A DNA stretch of 23,775 nucleotides from assembly GCA_031264885.1 (NCBI GenBank), contig JAISDM010000064.1, positions 1 through 23,775 on the forward strand, in the 5' to 3' direction. This stretch comes from Peptococcaceae bacterium. Its GTDB lineage: Bacteria > Bacillota > Peptococcia > DRI-13 > UBA5745. Each line of letters starts with the position of its first letter. Positions within the stretch are counted from its first letter, which is position 1. Made by a program: the position numbers and the translations under genes. Of the stretch, positions 6,976 through 13,394 are shown piece after piece. Below the pieces are notes generated by a model. That model saw nothing but the letters and a program-made list of their open reading frames with translations, ran no database searches and had not been told where the DNA came from.

Positions 6976-7239
6976 TTAATCACCGTCATAGTGGCCGCGG
7001 CAAGCCGCGATCTTCAAAATATTGCCGCTTATCTTGAAAACCAAACGATTCATTTCGTCAATCTTCACGCTCCAATATCCGGACATATCATGTTTTAGCG
7101 GTTCCGGCTTACCTTCGCACTCATAACCGTTACGTTCAATGCTCTTTAATAGCCTGTTGATTTTCCGCAATGTCTTGCGGTCTTGGCCTTGCCAGAATTC
7201 ATACTCCTCCCAAGCGCTGTCATCCCATAGTTTCCGCAT
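6976..7239 (-). CDS. yoeB: YoeB-family mRNA interferase toxin
   Basis: An 87-residue toxin of the Txe/YoeB branch of the RelE superfamily, which cleaves mRNA in the ribosomal A site. The hallmark block GKPEPLKHDMSGYWS is present, and the residues needed for RNA cleavage in the E. coli protein are at the same numbers here: Glu46, Arg65, His83 and Tyr84 (in AACRGHYDGD). The protein therefore looks active. Its ATG overlaps the antitoxin stop by one base (TAATG), so the two are translationally coupled and antitoxin is made first. Transcription comes from the promoter upstream of the antitoxin and ends at the hairpin at 6895-6951. Confidence 0.95.
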   Translation of the reverse strand: MRKLWDDSAWEEYEFWQGQDRKTLRKINRLLKSIERNGYECEGKPEPLKHDMSGYWSVKIDEMNRLVFKISGNILKIAACRGHYDGD

Positions 7240-7490
7240 TATTCTGCCTCAACTATGTCGTGGACTGTTCCGCCTCCGTTTTCAAGGTTGTCGATACGCC
7301 GCTTCAGTTCCTCTTTTGTCAGAGTATAGGGCCTGACGGTCACTTCGAAAGGCAGCCTTTGATCCCTGACCACGGCTTTGGCAAACATATTGACCGCCAC
7401 AGAAGTGTTCATCCCCACGTCAGAGCAGAATTTCTCCAGAGCTTTCTTTAAATCCGCGTCCATACGGACATTTAAAGTAGTCTGAGCCAT
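7239..7490 (-). CDS. RelB/DinJ-family antitoxin
   Basis: An 83-residue antitoxin. The N-terminus AQTTLNVRMDADLKKALEKF is the ribbon-helix-helix DNA-binding region typical of DinJ/RelB, followed by NTSVAVNMFAKAVVRDQRLPFEV, a strong match to that family. The C-terminal part (ELKRRIDNLENGGG) is the likely toxin-binding segment. The start at 7490 is chosen because GAGGTG lies 6 nt upstream; ATGs at 7508 and 7496 in the same frame lack a site. YoeB toxins often pair with Phd/YefM-type antitoxins, so a DinJ/RelB partner is a less usual combination. It should neutralise the toxin and repress the shared promoter. Confidence 0.92.
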   Translation of the reverse strand: MAQTTLNVRMDADLKKALEKFCSDVGMNTSVAVNMFAKAVVRDQRLPFEVTVRPYTLTKEELKRRIDNLENGGGTVHDIVEAE

Positions 7491-7506
7491 TTTCATCACC
7501 TCAGTC

Positions 7507-7534
7507 ACATTGTATTTAATTTTTCATACAATGT
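7507..7534. promoter_or_regulatory. Inverted-repeat operator over the toxin-antitoxin promoter
   Basis: Nine-base arms ACATTGTAT (7507-7515) and ATACAATGT (7526-7534) with a 10-bp spacer. The arms cover the -10 box and part of the -35 box, so a dimeric ribbon-helix-helix antitoxin bound here would block polymerase. Regulatory role inferred. Confidence 0.7.
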
Positions 7535-7537
7535 CAA
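7509..7537 (-). promoter_or_regulatory. Promoter of the toxin-antitoxin pair
   Basis: On the minus strand, a perfect TTGACA (7537-7532), a 17-bp spacer, and TACAAT (7514-7509). It is one of the best sigma-A matches in the window. The start is expected about 7 bp downstream, close to the antitoxin ribosome binding site, so the leader is very short. Confidence 0.85.
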
Positions 7538-7572
7538 TACGCACCCGAAATATTGCCGGGCTTCTTTCCCCG

Positions 7573-8313
7573 TCACGCGGCGGCGGGCGGCGCGCACACC
7601 TTGCAGGGCGTATAAGAAGAACGCGCCGCTTCCTTCAGCGTCATGGGGATTTTGCTCTTTCTGAGGTAGCGGCAGTCGCCCAGGTGGTACCTGATCCCGG
7701 TTCGGGTCACATACACATAGACGGTTTCCTCATCCTTCCGAAAGATGCTGTCCTCCCGCTCATCAGGCGCGAAAAGCACACCCTGACCCTTCAGCCATCC
7801 CCTTTCCATCGCCTTCAGCGGGACACCCCCGTCCAGGCCCGGAACCCATCCCAGCCAGCCCGGCGTATACATCACATATAAGAACACATCGTCACAGCCG
7901 AAATCCCCGTCAAACCCGTCAAACTCACCCGCGGCCTTCCTTTGGCCGAAGATATCCTCCCCCTGAGGAAATTCCGCCGCCAGAATCCGGATCTGCTCCA
8001 TCGGCACGCGGGTTTCCTTCAGCCTGCTTTCCAGCGCCCGGCGCGCCAGTTGATTCCGGACGGTCTCCGGCAAAATCAGATTCACATCCTCCGGAATCGA
8101 CCCGCCTAAGCCTGTGGCAATCCGCTCCATCGGATAAGCGTACACCGCCATTTCCCGCGCCGATGCCTGCACCGCCCCATCCAGCGTAATCAGCGTCTGA
8201 ATCAAACTCACCAGACTCATGAGCGACGCGAAAAACAGGATGAATACCGGCAAAATCAACGCGGCTTCCACCGTCATGGATCCTCTGGAACTTTTGACCC
8301 GATCCCCACTCAT
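7573..8313 (-). CDS. TadE-like pseudopilin with C-terminal Cys/His mini-domain
   Basis: A 246-residue protein and the last gene of the Tad operon. The N-terminus carries a class III prepilin-like motif: Gly11, then SMTVE with Glu at +5, and a long hydrophobic helix (AALILPVFILFFASLMSLVSL). TadE-family proteins are processed like pilins and help pilus assembly at the membrane. After a variable middle, the C-terminus (about 199-243) reads VYVTRTGIRYHLGDCRYL and then SSYTPCKVCAPP. This gives a His210-x3-Cys214-x22-Cys237-x2-Cys240 set that could bind a metal, seen in various extracellular clostridial proteins. It overlaps the DUF5702-like gene by 4 bp (ATGA). The TadE part is secure; the tail's role is unknown. 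Confidence 0.8.
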   Translation of the reverse strand: MSGDRVKSSRGSMTVEAALILPVFILFFASLMSLVSLIQTLITLDGAVQASAREMAVYAYPMERIATGLGGSIPEDVNLILPETVRNQLARRALESRLKETRVPMEQIRILAAEFPQGEDIFGQRKAAGEFDGFDGDFGCDDVFLYVMYTPGWLGWVPGLDGGVPLKAMERGWLKGQGVLFAPDEREDSIFRKDEETVYVYVTRTGIRYHLGDCRYLRKSKIPMTLKEAARSSYTPCKVCAPPAAA

Positions 8314-9659
8314 TCATACACCATAACCCTTTCCCTTTCCACCACCGCTTCGAAAGGCCATAGATTCACCAGCACCGAGGCTTTCGCGGACAAGCCCACA
8401 ACATAAGGCTTGCGCCCCGGCGCCGTCAAAAGACTCCCCGTTGCGGCGGCGCCGGCCACAGGATCCGTCTCCTGCCGCCAATGGTAGATATTCGACTGAA
8501 TCAGACTGGTCATCCGCTCGATCTGCGTCTGCCGGTCCTGGATCATGAGAAAAAGCGTCAAATGATTGCCATAACTCAGTTGAACCAGACTCTGCCCCGG
8601 AATCGCCGGGATCTTCCCGCCTTCATACAATTGAGCCACATCCTCCGACGCCTTCCGGTACCCTTCCACCAGCGCCGCGGCCAGAGTCGTCAGCGGTTCT
8701 CCCGTGTAATTTTCGGCAAATTCATAGGCGGTTTGAAGCACAAATCTGAAAAACAGCAAGCGCGTGGCAATACTATGCGCATTGGCGGTTTCCTGGGCGT
8801 TCCCGCACAAAATATACTCGACCTCCGTCCGCTCAAAGAACTGATCCTGAACCGATCCCTTCGTCATGTATGTAAACTCGTCCATAATATATTGCGCCAT
8901 ATACAACTGATCCCGCGCGTTGGTCAATACCCAGGAAACGCTCCGTTTAAATTTATCCCAGTAATCAAACACGTCCATGCCCAGTTTCACGGCAAAAATC
9001 CCCTTCAGCTCTTCCAGCTTGCCTCCGGGATCCTCCACCGCCTCCGCGGCGCTGAGCGCCGCCGCGCTCAGCGTCCTTCCACGGGTCACCTGTGGAATCC
9101 TCGCGAGAACATCGGCAAAAGACCTTCGCTCCGCCGCGTCCAGCTGAGGGAGCGGCAGATCATCAGCCACCGCGTCCGTCCCTTCCGACAAATCCAATTG
9201 GCTCTGCCCGGCCACCGCCGCCTCCTTAATCTGATCCAACCCGCGCGCATCCATAAAAAGACCGAGCAGACCCTCTCCCGCCTCTATGGGACCCTTATAT
9301 TTCATCTGCCGCAGAATCTGATCCAGCAGCTCATCGTCATTCAACTTATGCTCCTCCAGAGGCTGCGTGGAGAAATCCCGGACCTCCATATCCAGAAAGC
9401 CCAAGTACCTTCCTAAATTAGCCTGGAAATAGCCTCTCCCCGCCGAATCCGCCGCCGCGTAAGCGTAAATCCCGTAACGGGCGGCCAAATCATCGTCGCA
9501 GTCAGCCAAAACCGACGCCAGCGCCGCGTCCAGCGCCCCTTCGATTTCCCGGCAGGCCAAAATATACCGGGCGCCGTTTAAAAGACACAGACTCAATGTC
9601 AGGCACGCTCCGAAAATCAACATCAGAAAGACACTCACCGAGCCGCGGCTGCCTTTCAT
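8310..9659 (-). CDS. DUF5702-like membrane-anchored protein of the Tad locus
   Basis: A 449-residue protein with one N-terminal membrane helix (GSVSVFLMLIFGACLTLSLC) followed by NGARYILACREIEGALDAALASVLADCDDDLAARYGIYAY. This pattern matches the clostridial DUF5702 group found in Tad pilus loci. The N-terminus looks like a TadE/TadG-type prepilin signal (RG then SVSV), but the Glu at +5 is replaced by Phe, so prepilin peptidase cleavage is doubtful. The remaining ~410 residues should face outward; no enzymatic motif was recognised. It overlaps both neighbours by 4 bp, so it is coupled to the TadE genes. A role as a minor pilin-like or assembly factor is inferred from context only. Confidence 0.75.
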   Translation of the reverse strand: MKGSRGSVSVFLMLIFGACLTLSLCLLNGARYILACREIEGALDAALASVLADCDDDLAARYGIYAYAAADSAGRGYFQANLGRYLGFLDMEVRDFSTQPLEEHKLNDDELLDQILRQMKYKGPIEAGEGLLGLFMDARGLDQIKEAAVAGQSQLDLSEGTDAVADDLPLPQLDAAERRSFADVLARIPQVTRGRTLSAAALSAAEAVEDPGGKLEELKGIFAVKLGMDVFDYWDKFKRSVSWVLTNARDQLYMAQYIMDEFTYMTKGSVQDQFFERTEVEYILCGNAQETANAHSIATRLLFFRFVLQTAYEFAENYTGEPLTTLAAALVEGYRKASEDVAQLYEGGKIPAIPGQSLVQLSYGNHLTLFLMIQDRQTQIERMTSLIQSNIYHWRQETDPVAGAAATGSLLTAPGRKPYVVGLSAKASVLVNLWPFEAVVERERVMVYE

Positions 9660-10234
9660 TGTTCCTGAAAAAACGGCAGTTCCTTCTTAATCATTTGCAA
9701 TAAGTCGCCTCCTTTCTCCAGAATAACATCCACTTTACGAATCATTCCCACCGGCGTTTGAGTCAGCGCCACCCCGCGGGCTTCTGTCTTCAGCCATCCG
9801 TCCCTGACGATCTCCGCCGTCATAGACCCGCTCAAAACGGATTCCTCATGAGTCAAAGTCCACCGAATCCCCGACCGCGTCAGCAATCGATCCGTGTTCC
9901 GCGTGATTTCCGTCCGGGTATTCCCGAGCCAGTCCGGCCAGCTGCCGATTTCATCCCTTTGCTCAAGCCCCGGGCCCGGCCCTTCCCTGTGATTGTAAAA
10001 AATCCCCTGATAAGACCGCGGCCCCGTCGCCAAAATCGCTTCCTCCGCGTACAAACCCGTTTTCGCCGCGTTCCAGTCCCTGGCCGCGCGGTCCGCCGTC
10101 TGCCAGGCCAAAAATTCCAAAGAAGCCCGGTCGTACAGTTCACAAAACAGCCGGACACCCCCCGCGATCATCATCAGACACACGGTAAACACCAGCGTCG
10201 CCTCCACAGAGAAGCTGCCTCGCTGCCCCGTCAC
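9656..10234 (-). CDS. TadE-like pseudopilin
   Basis: A 192-residue protein that starts at GTG (10234), overlapping the pilin stop by 4 bp (GTGA). A longer reading from 10429 would run through the pilin gene in another frame and is not real. The N-terminus TGQRG is followed by SFSVEATLVFTVCLMMIAGGV: the Gly, Glu at +5 and hydrophobic helix are the class III prepilin pattern shared by Flp and TadE. The rest is a mixed polar domain with ASLEFLAWQTADRAARDW, without enzymatic motifs. In Tad systems such proteins are processed by the same peptidase as the pilin and help assembly. It overlaps the DUF5702-like gene by 4 bp. Confidence 0.85.
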   Translation of the reverse strand: MTGQRGSFSVEATLVFTVCLMMIAGGVRLFCELYDRASLEFLAWQTADRAARDWNAAKTGLYAEEAILATGPRSYQGIFYNHREGPGPGLEQRDEIGSWPDWLGNTRTEITRNTDRLLTRSGIRWTLTHEESVLSGSMTAEIVRDGWLKTEARGVALTQTPVGMIRKVDVILEKGGDLLQMIKKELPFFQEQ

Positions 10235-10425
10235 TGCTGCACCGGATTGTTCCGGATGGCGTCCACGTCTCCCCCCATAATATTCGCAAGAATATCCGCC
10301 ACAAAACCAAAGATGTACTCCCGAAAAATCAGCGCAATCCCCACCAAAACAGCCAGAATCAGCACCATTTCCACCGTTCCGAGCCCCGATTCGTCCTTCC
10401 AGTATCTGATCATACTCCACATCAT
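10231..10425 (-). CDS. flp: Flp-type pilin
   Basis: A 64-residue pilin precursor. After MMWSMIRYWKDESG comes the processing site, with cleavage expected after Gly14 so that the mature protein starts LGTVEMVLILAVLVG. Glu at +5 and the uninterrupted hydrophobic helix are the class III pilin signature. The short tail (FVADILANIMGGDVDAIRNN) is typical of Flp1-like pilins of Firmicutes. The gene has the best ribosome binding site of the operon (AAGGAGGG at about 10431-10438), fitting the high output needed for a major subunit. It lies 124 bp after tadC, separated by a palindromic repeat. It should be the structural subunit of the pilus fibre. Confidence 0.9.
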   Translation of the reverse strand: MMWSMIRYWKDESGLGTVEMVLILAVLVGIALIFREYIFGFVADILANIMGGDVDAIRNNPVQQ

Positions 10426-10490
10426 TCAAATCCCTCCTTTCCTATTTTTATTCGCCTTTGGCCCCCATTTACCATGCGTTCGCCTGGACC

Positions 10491-10544
10491 GGGCGGCAGA
10501 ATGCCGCCCCTACGGTTCCATGAATGACGCATCTTCCTGCCGCC
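10491..10544. repeat. Palindromic intergenic repeat, copy 2 (internally deleted right arm)
   Basis: The left arm GGGCGGCAGAATGCCGCCCC and the centre TACGGTTCCATGAATGACGC match the copy at 13269-13336. The right arm is shortened to CCTGCCGCC, as if about 14 bp were lost. It sits immediately after the tadC stop, between tadC and flp, where it could stabilise mRNA ends or dampen read-through. Confidence 0.75.
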
Positions 10545-10548
10545 AGCC

Positions 10549-11034
10549 TCATGACAGCGTCATCATCGCCGGCGCCGTCACGATCAGCAATATGGCGATG
10601 AGCATCAGCACCATCGGAAACAGCATTTTGATGAAAGCCGCTTCCCCCTGCCGCCGGACCTGCTGTTTTCTCATTTCCCAGCCCTGCTTCGCCCGGCTGT
10701 TCAAAACCTTGGCCAATTCCCCCCGGCCTTTTTTGGCGTTTTGAGATAGAAGCATCACAAACATCTGTATTTCCTGGCAAGGGCGCCGGCGCGCCAAGGC
10801 TTCCAGCGCGGACACGAAAGCCATGCCCTGCCTCATATCCCGGATCACCTGGCGCAGCTCCATCTCCAAATCGGAGCCGCTGGAATTGGCGTTCAAACTC
10901 CGTTCCCACGCCGCGGTCAGCGGAATTCCAGCCATCAGAAGCAGCGCGATCTGGCTCATAAAATCCGGAAGTTCCCGGGCGGCCAAAATCTGGAAATCCT
11001 CCGCGGGCTTGTTTGGGCTTTTCCCGGCAATCAT
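10549..11034 (-). CDS. tadC: TadC-like pilus assembly platform protein (short form)
   Basis: A 161-residue protein containing one type II secretion F domain (about 20-130: LPDFMSQIALLLMAGIPLTAAWERS, then MELRQVIRDMRQGMAFVSALEALA) and a C-terminal membrane segment (LFPMVLMLIAILLIVTAP). TadC usually is near 300 residues with N-terminal membrane helices; here those are missing, so this is a short form. The gene overlaps tadB by 4 bp (ATGA), and the upstream frame is occupied by tadB, so no hidden N-terminal extension is likely. By family it forms, with TadB, the inner-membrane platform on which TadA works. Whether the short form suffices alone cannot be told from sequence. Confidence 0.85.
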   Translation of the reverse strand: MIAGKSPNKPAEDFQILAARELPDFMSQIALLLMAGIPLTAAWERSLNANSSGSDLEMELRQVIRDMRQGMAFVSALEALARRRPCQEIQMFVMLLSQNAKKGRGELAKVLNSRAKQGWEMRKQQVRRQGEAAFIKMLFPMVLMLIAILLIVTAPAMMTLS

Positions 11035-11969
11035 ATTTTCACAGCTCCAATCCTAAAAATCAGCCAGGTCCCAATCCCCTGCAGCAGCAGCGCCGCCGTC
11101 ATCACAACCCGGCCCGCCGCCCCCGTAAACAAAGGCGTCATATAGGCGCTCATGGAAAAATTCAAGAACAATATCATAGCCAAAGGCATGCAAATCAATA
11201 TTTTTTGCTCCAAACGCCGCGAAGCCAGCAAAGTCTCGATCTCTTCGCGGATGGCGTGTTTCTCCTCCAAGGTCTGAACGCTGATGTTCATCACTTCCAC
11301 CAGATTCACCCCCGACCGTTTCCCGATTTGAATCATTTTGGCCAATACGGTGATATCCGGGATGTTCAGCCGCCGCGCCATCATATCGAAAGCCTCTTCC
11401 ACCGGCGCGTTCATATCCATTCTGCGGATCAGCTGAGCAAAAGCCGCCATCAGAGGATGATCCGATCCGTACAGCAAACCCAAATCTCCGGGCACCCGCC
11501 GGACAGACTGTTCCAGCGACATGCCCGCCCCCAAAGACGTCTTCATGGAATGCAGCGCGTCTCCGAACGCCCTGGTCAGAATCTGAACCTCCTTCGCGGC
11601 CAGCCGCTCCCGGTACCGGGGCAGTCCGGCAGCGGTCAGCAGCGCGGCCAAAACAGCCGCCGGAAGGCTCTGATAATACGTCCATACCCAAACGAACGCG
11701 ATTCCCCCCATGGTCAAAAAACCTTTCACATCGGGAGGCAGCCGCCGCGCGCCCAAATCCAGCATCCGGTTCAGCCGGTCCGGCCATTTTACCCGACTCA
11801 TCCGGTCTGGCTGGTGTCCCCGGTTCATCTGGTCCGGTTGGTGTCCCCGGTTCATCTGCTCCGGCTGGTGTACCCGGTCCGACCGCCGCCCTTCCGGATT
11901 CAACAGCGAAAGCGCGCGCTTCCTCAAGGCTTCAGCGCCCTTTATACTGAAATCCACTTTGAGATTCAT
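11031..11969 (-). CDS. tadB: TadB-like pilus assembly platform protein with N-terminal repeats
   Basis: A 312-residue membrane protein. Residues about 85-118 are hydrophobic (FLTMGGIAFVWVWTYY, SLPAAVLAALLTAAGL). A type II secretion F domain follows (LTRAFGDALHSMKTSLGAGMSLEQSVRRV, then VLAKMIQIGKRSGVNLVEVM), and two C-terminal helices end the protein. Residues 34-69 are unusual: four degenerate 9-residue repeats of the type HQPDQMNRG, encoded by a 27-bp tandem repeat. This part precedes the membrane domain, so it is likely cytoplasmic, basic and possibly disordered. The start overlaps the tadA stop by 4 bp (ATGA). By family it is the platform partner of TadC and the TadA ATPase. Confidence 0.9.
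   Translation of the reverse strand: MNLKVDFSIKGAEALRKRALSLLNPEGRRSDRVHQPEQMNRGHQPDQMNRGHQPDRMSRVKWPDRLNRMLDLGARRLPPDVKGFLTMGGIAFVWVWTYYQSLPAAVLAALLTAAGLPRYRERLAAKEVQILTRAFGDALHSMKTSLGAGMSLEQSVRRVPGDLGLLYGSDHPLMAAFAQLIRRMDMNAPVEEAFDMMARRLNIPDITVLAKMIQIGKRSGVNLVEVMNISVQTLEEKHAIREEIETLLASRRLEQKILICMPLAMILFLNFSMSAYMTPLFTGAAGRVVMTAALLLQGIGTWLIFRIGAVKI
11763..11870. repeat. 27-bp tandem repeat inside tadB
   Basis: Units such as CGGTTCATCTGGTCCGGTTG followed by GTGTCCC recur about four times with drift. They encode HQPEQMNRG, HQPDQMNRG, HQPDRMSRV and KWPDRLNRM on the minus strand. The period is in frame, so copy-number change would not break the gene. Confidence 0.8.
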
Positions 11970-13126
11970 GAGGGCGCCACCCGGATCAAAATCCCCTCCT
12001 GTTCCGCAAAAACCGTTTCCAGCTCAATCTCGTTTCCCTTCAAGCCCTTCATATTGGCAATTTCAACAATCTTCCGGGACCCGTCCCGCATACGCGCCAA
12101 ATGCACCAGCATATCCAAGGAAGAAACCATCTGCTGCCGAATGGCTTCCAGCGGCAAAGCGCTGCCCATCAAGACCATAGTCTCGATCCGGTTCAGCATA
12201 TCCCTGGCGGAATTGGCGTGACCCGTGGAGAGAGACCCCTCATGCCCCGTATTCATCGCCTGAAGCATGTCCAAAGCCTCCGCGCCCCGGACCTCCCCCA
12301 CCACAATGCGGTCCGGCCTCAGGCGCAGAGCCATCCGGATCAAATCCCGGATAGAAACAGTCCCTTTGCCCTCCGTATTGGGCGGTCTGGCCTCCAGCCG
12401 AACCAGATTCTGAACCCCCTCGATTTTCAATTCCGCGGCGTCCTCAATGGTGACGACCCTCTGATCCTTGGGTATGGAATTCGACAGCACATTTAACAAA
12501 GTGGTCTTTCCGGAGCTCGTCCCGCCGCTGATAAAAATATTGCGCCTGCCGGCCACAGCCTCCTCCAAAAAATCAGCCGCTTGAACCGTCAGCGTCCCTT
12601 TTTCCAGCAAATCCGCCATGGACAGACTCTGGGCGGGGAATTTGCGGATGGCCAGCATCGGTCCGTCCAGCGCCACAGGCGGCAGCACCGCGCCTATGCG
12701 GGAGCCGTCCGCAAGCCTGGCGTCCACCAGGGGAGACGCCTCATTGATTTCACGGTTGACCGCCGCCGCCATCAGCTGAATCAGATCCTCCAGTTTTCTT
12801 GGATCCTCAAAGGCGCATGATAATTCCAGCATACGCCCGCCCCTTTCCACGAACACATGGTTGGGCCCGTTGACCATGATATCCGTGACGGACTCATCCT
12901 CCAGCAGCGGCTGCAGCAGATCCATCCTGCGCAGCCCGTTAAACAGCTGTTCGATCATCTGCTTCTTCGCCTGAGTATCCAGCCCGTATACCCGCGCCTT
13001 CTCCAGAACCGCAGCCGTCACATGATTCTTGACCTCGCGGTCCGTCCAATCCCGCTCATAATTGAGCGTCCCCTCCAAAACACGCCGGATTTCCGCCACA
13101 CACGCCCCATATCCGTCATTTTCCAA
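11966..13126 (-). CDS. tadA: TadA/CpaF-family pilus assembly ATPase
   Basis: A 386-residue secretion ATPase, first gene of the Flp/Tad operon. It shows Walker A GGTSSGKTT (201-209), Asp box around VVTIEDAAEL (224-233), Walker B RIVVGEVRG (273-281) and His box TGHEGSLSTGHANS (293-306). The N-terminal domain has LLEDESVTDIMVNGPNHVFVE, typical of CpaF. It powers pilus assembly from the cytoplasmic side of the TadB/TadC platform. The start is the TTG at 13126, with GGGGGTG about 5 nt upstream; there is no in-frame ATG alternative near it. A good promoter lies 24 bp further up. Confidence 0.95.
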   Translation of the reverse strand: MENDGYGACVAEIRRVLEGTLNYERDWTDREVKNHVTAAVLEKARVYGLDTQAKKQMIEQLFNGLRRMDLLQPLLEDESVTDIMVNGPNHVFVERGGRMLELSCAFEDPRKLEDLIQLMAAAVNREINEASPLVDARLADGSRIGAVLPPVALDGPMLAIRKFPAQSLSMADLLEKGTLTVQAADFLEEAVAGRRNIFISGGTSSGKTTLLNVLSNSIPKDQRVVTIEDAAELKIEGVQNLVRLEARPPNTEGKGTVSIRDLIRMALRLRPDRIVVGEVRGAEALDMLQAMNTGHEGSLSTGHANSARDMLNRIETMVLMGSALPLEAIRQQMVSSLDMLVHLARMRDGSRKIVEIANMKGLKGNEIELETVFAEQEGILIRVAPS

Positions 13127-13149
13127 TCTTTCACCCCCTTTTTAGACCA

Positions 13150-13178
13150 ATTATAACATTATTTAACATTATTGTAAA
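13150..13178 (-). promoter_or_regulatory. Promoter of the Flp/Tad operon
   Basis: On the minus strand, TTTACA (13178-13173), a 17-bp spacer and a perfect TATAAT (13155-13150). Surroundings are strongly AT-rich against a GC-rich background (about 13145-13205). It points at tadA and gives a leader of only about 15-20 nt. Confidence 0.85.
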
Positions 13179-13224
13179 TACCTTTTTTATATTTATATCA
13201 TCATTCAATAGCAGCCGTCTGATA

Positions 13225-13377
13225 CCGGTGAGCGGAATGTGCCTGAGCAGGCATGAGCGGACAGTCTAGGGCGGCAGAATGCCGCCCCTACGGTACCGTG
13301 AATGACGCGTCTTGTAGGGGCGGCATTCTGCCGCCCGTCCCTGCCTAACCCGGACCAATATCCTCACCGCTCACCGG
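13225..13377. repeat. Wide inverted repeat around the spo0A-tadA intergenic palindrome
   Basis: CCGGTGAGCGG (13225-13235) is repeated as its exact complement CCGCTCACCGG (13367-13377), enclosing the 68-bp palindromic element and a small GCCTG/CAGGC hairpin (13241-13252). The nested symmetry could form one large cruciform or RNA structure after spo0A. It has no T-tract, so termination is uncertain. Confidence 0.6.
13269..13336. repeat. Palindromic intergenic repeat, copy 3 (full length)
   Basis: A 68-bp element with arms GGGCGGCAGAATGCCGCCCC and GGGGCGGCATTCTGCCGCCC around a centre reading TACGGTACCGTGAATGACGC. It is the clearest copy of the family seen in this window, and lies downstream of the spo0A stop. 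Confidence 0.85.
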
Positions 13378-13394
13378 AGTTCACCGCACTGCGT

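Noticed and set aside
8481..9416. Plus-strand frame of 311 aa opposite the DUF5702-like gene
   Set aside because: Composition is typical of an antisense shadow, and the minus-strand gene is tied to both neighbours by 4-bp overlaps and a clear membrane anchor.
10235..10429. N-terminal extension of the TadE-like gene to a TTG at 10429
   Set aside because: It reads the Flp pilin gene in another frame and gives an implausible Gly/Cys/Tyr-rich sequence; the GTG at 10234 gives a proper prepilin signal.
11763..11870. Tandem repeat in tadB as a CRISPR-like array
   Set aside because: Units are directly adjacent without spacers and stay in frame within a gene; no cas genes are present.
11013..12221. 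Plus-strand frame of 402 aa opposite tadB and tadA
   Set aside because: Antisense to two confident Tad genes; the Pro/Val/Leu repeats it shows are only the shadow of the tadB tandem repeat.
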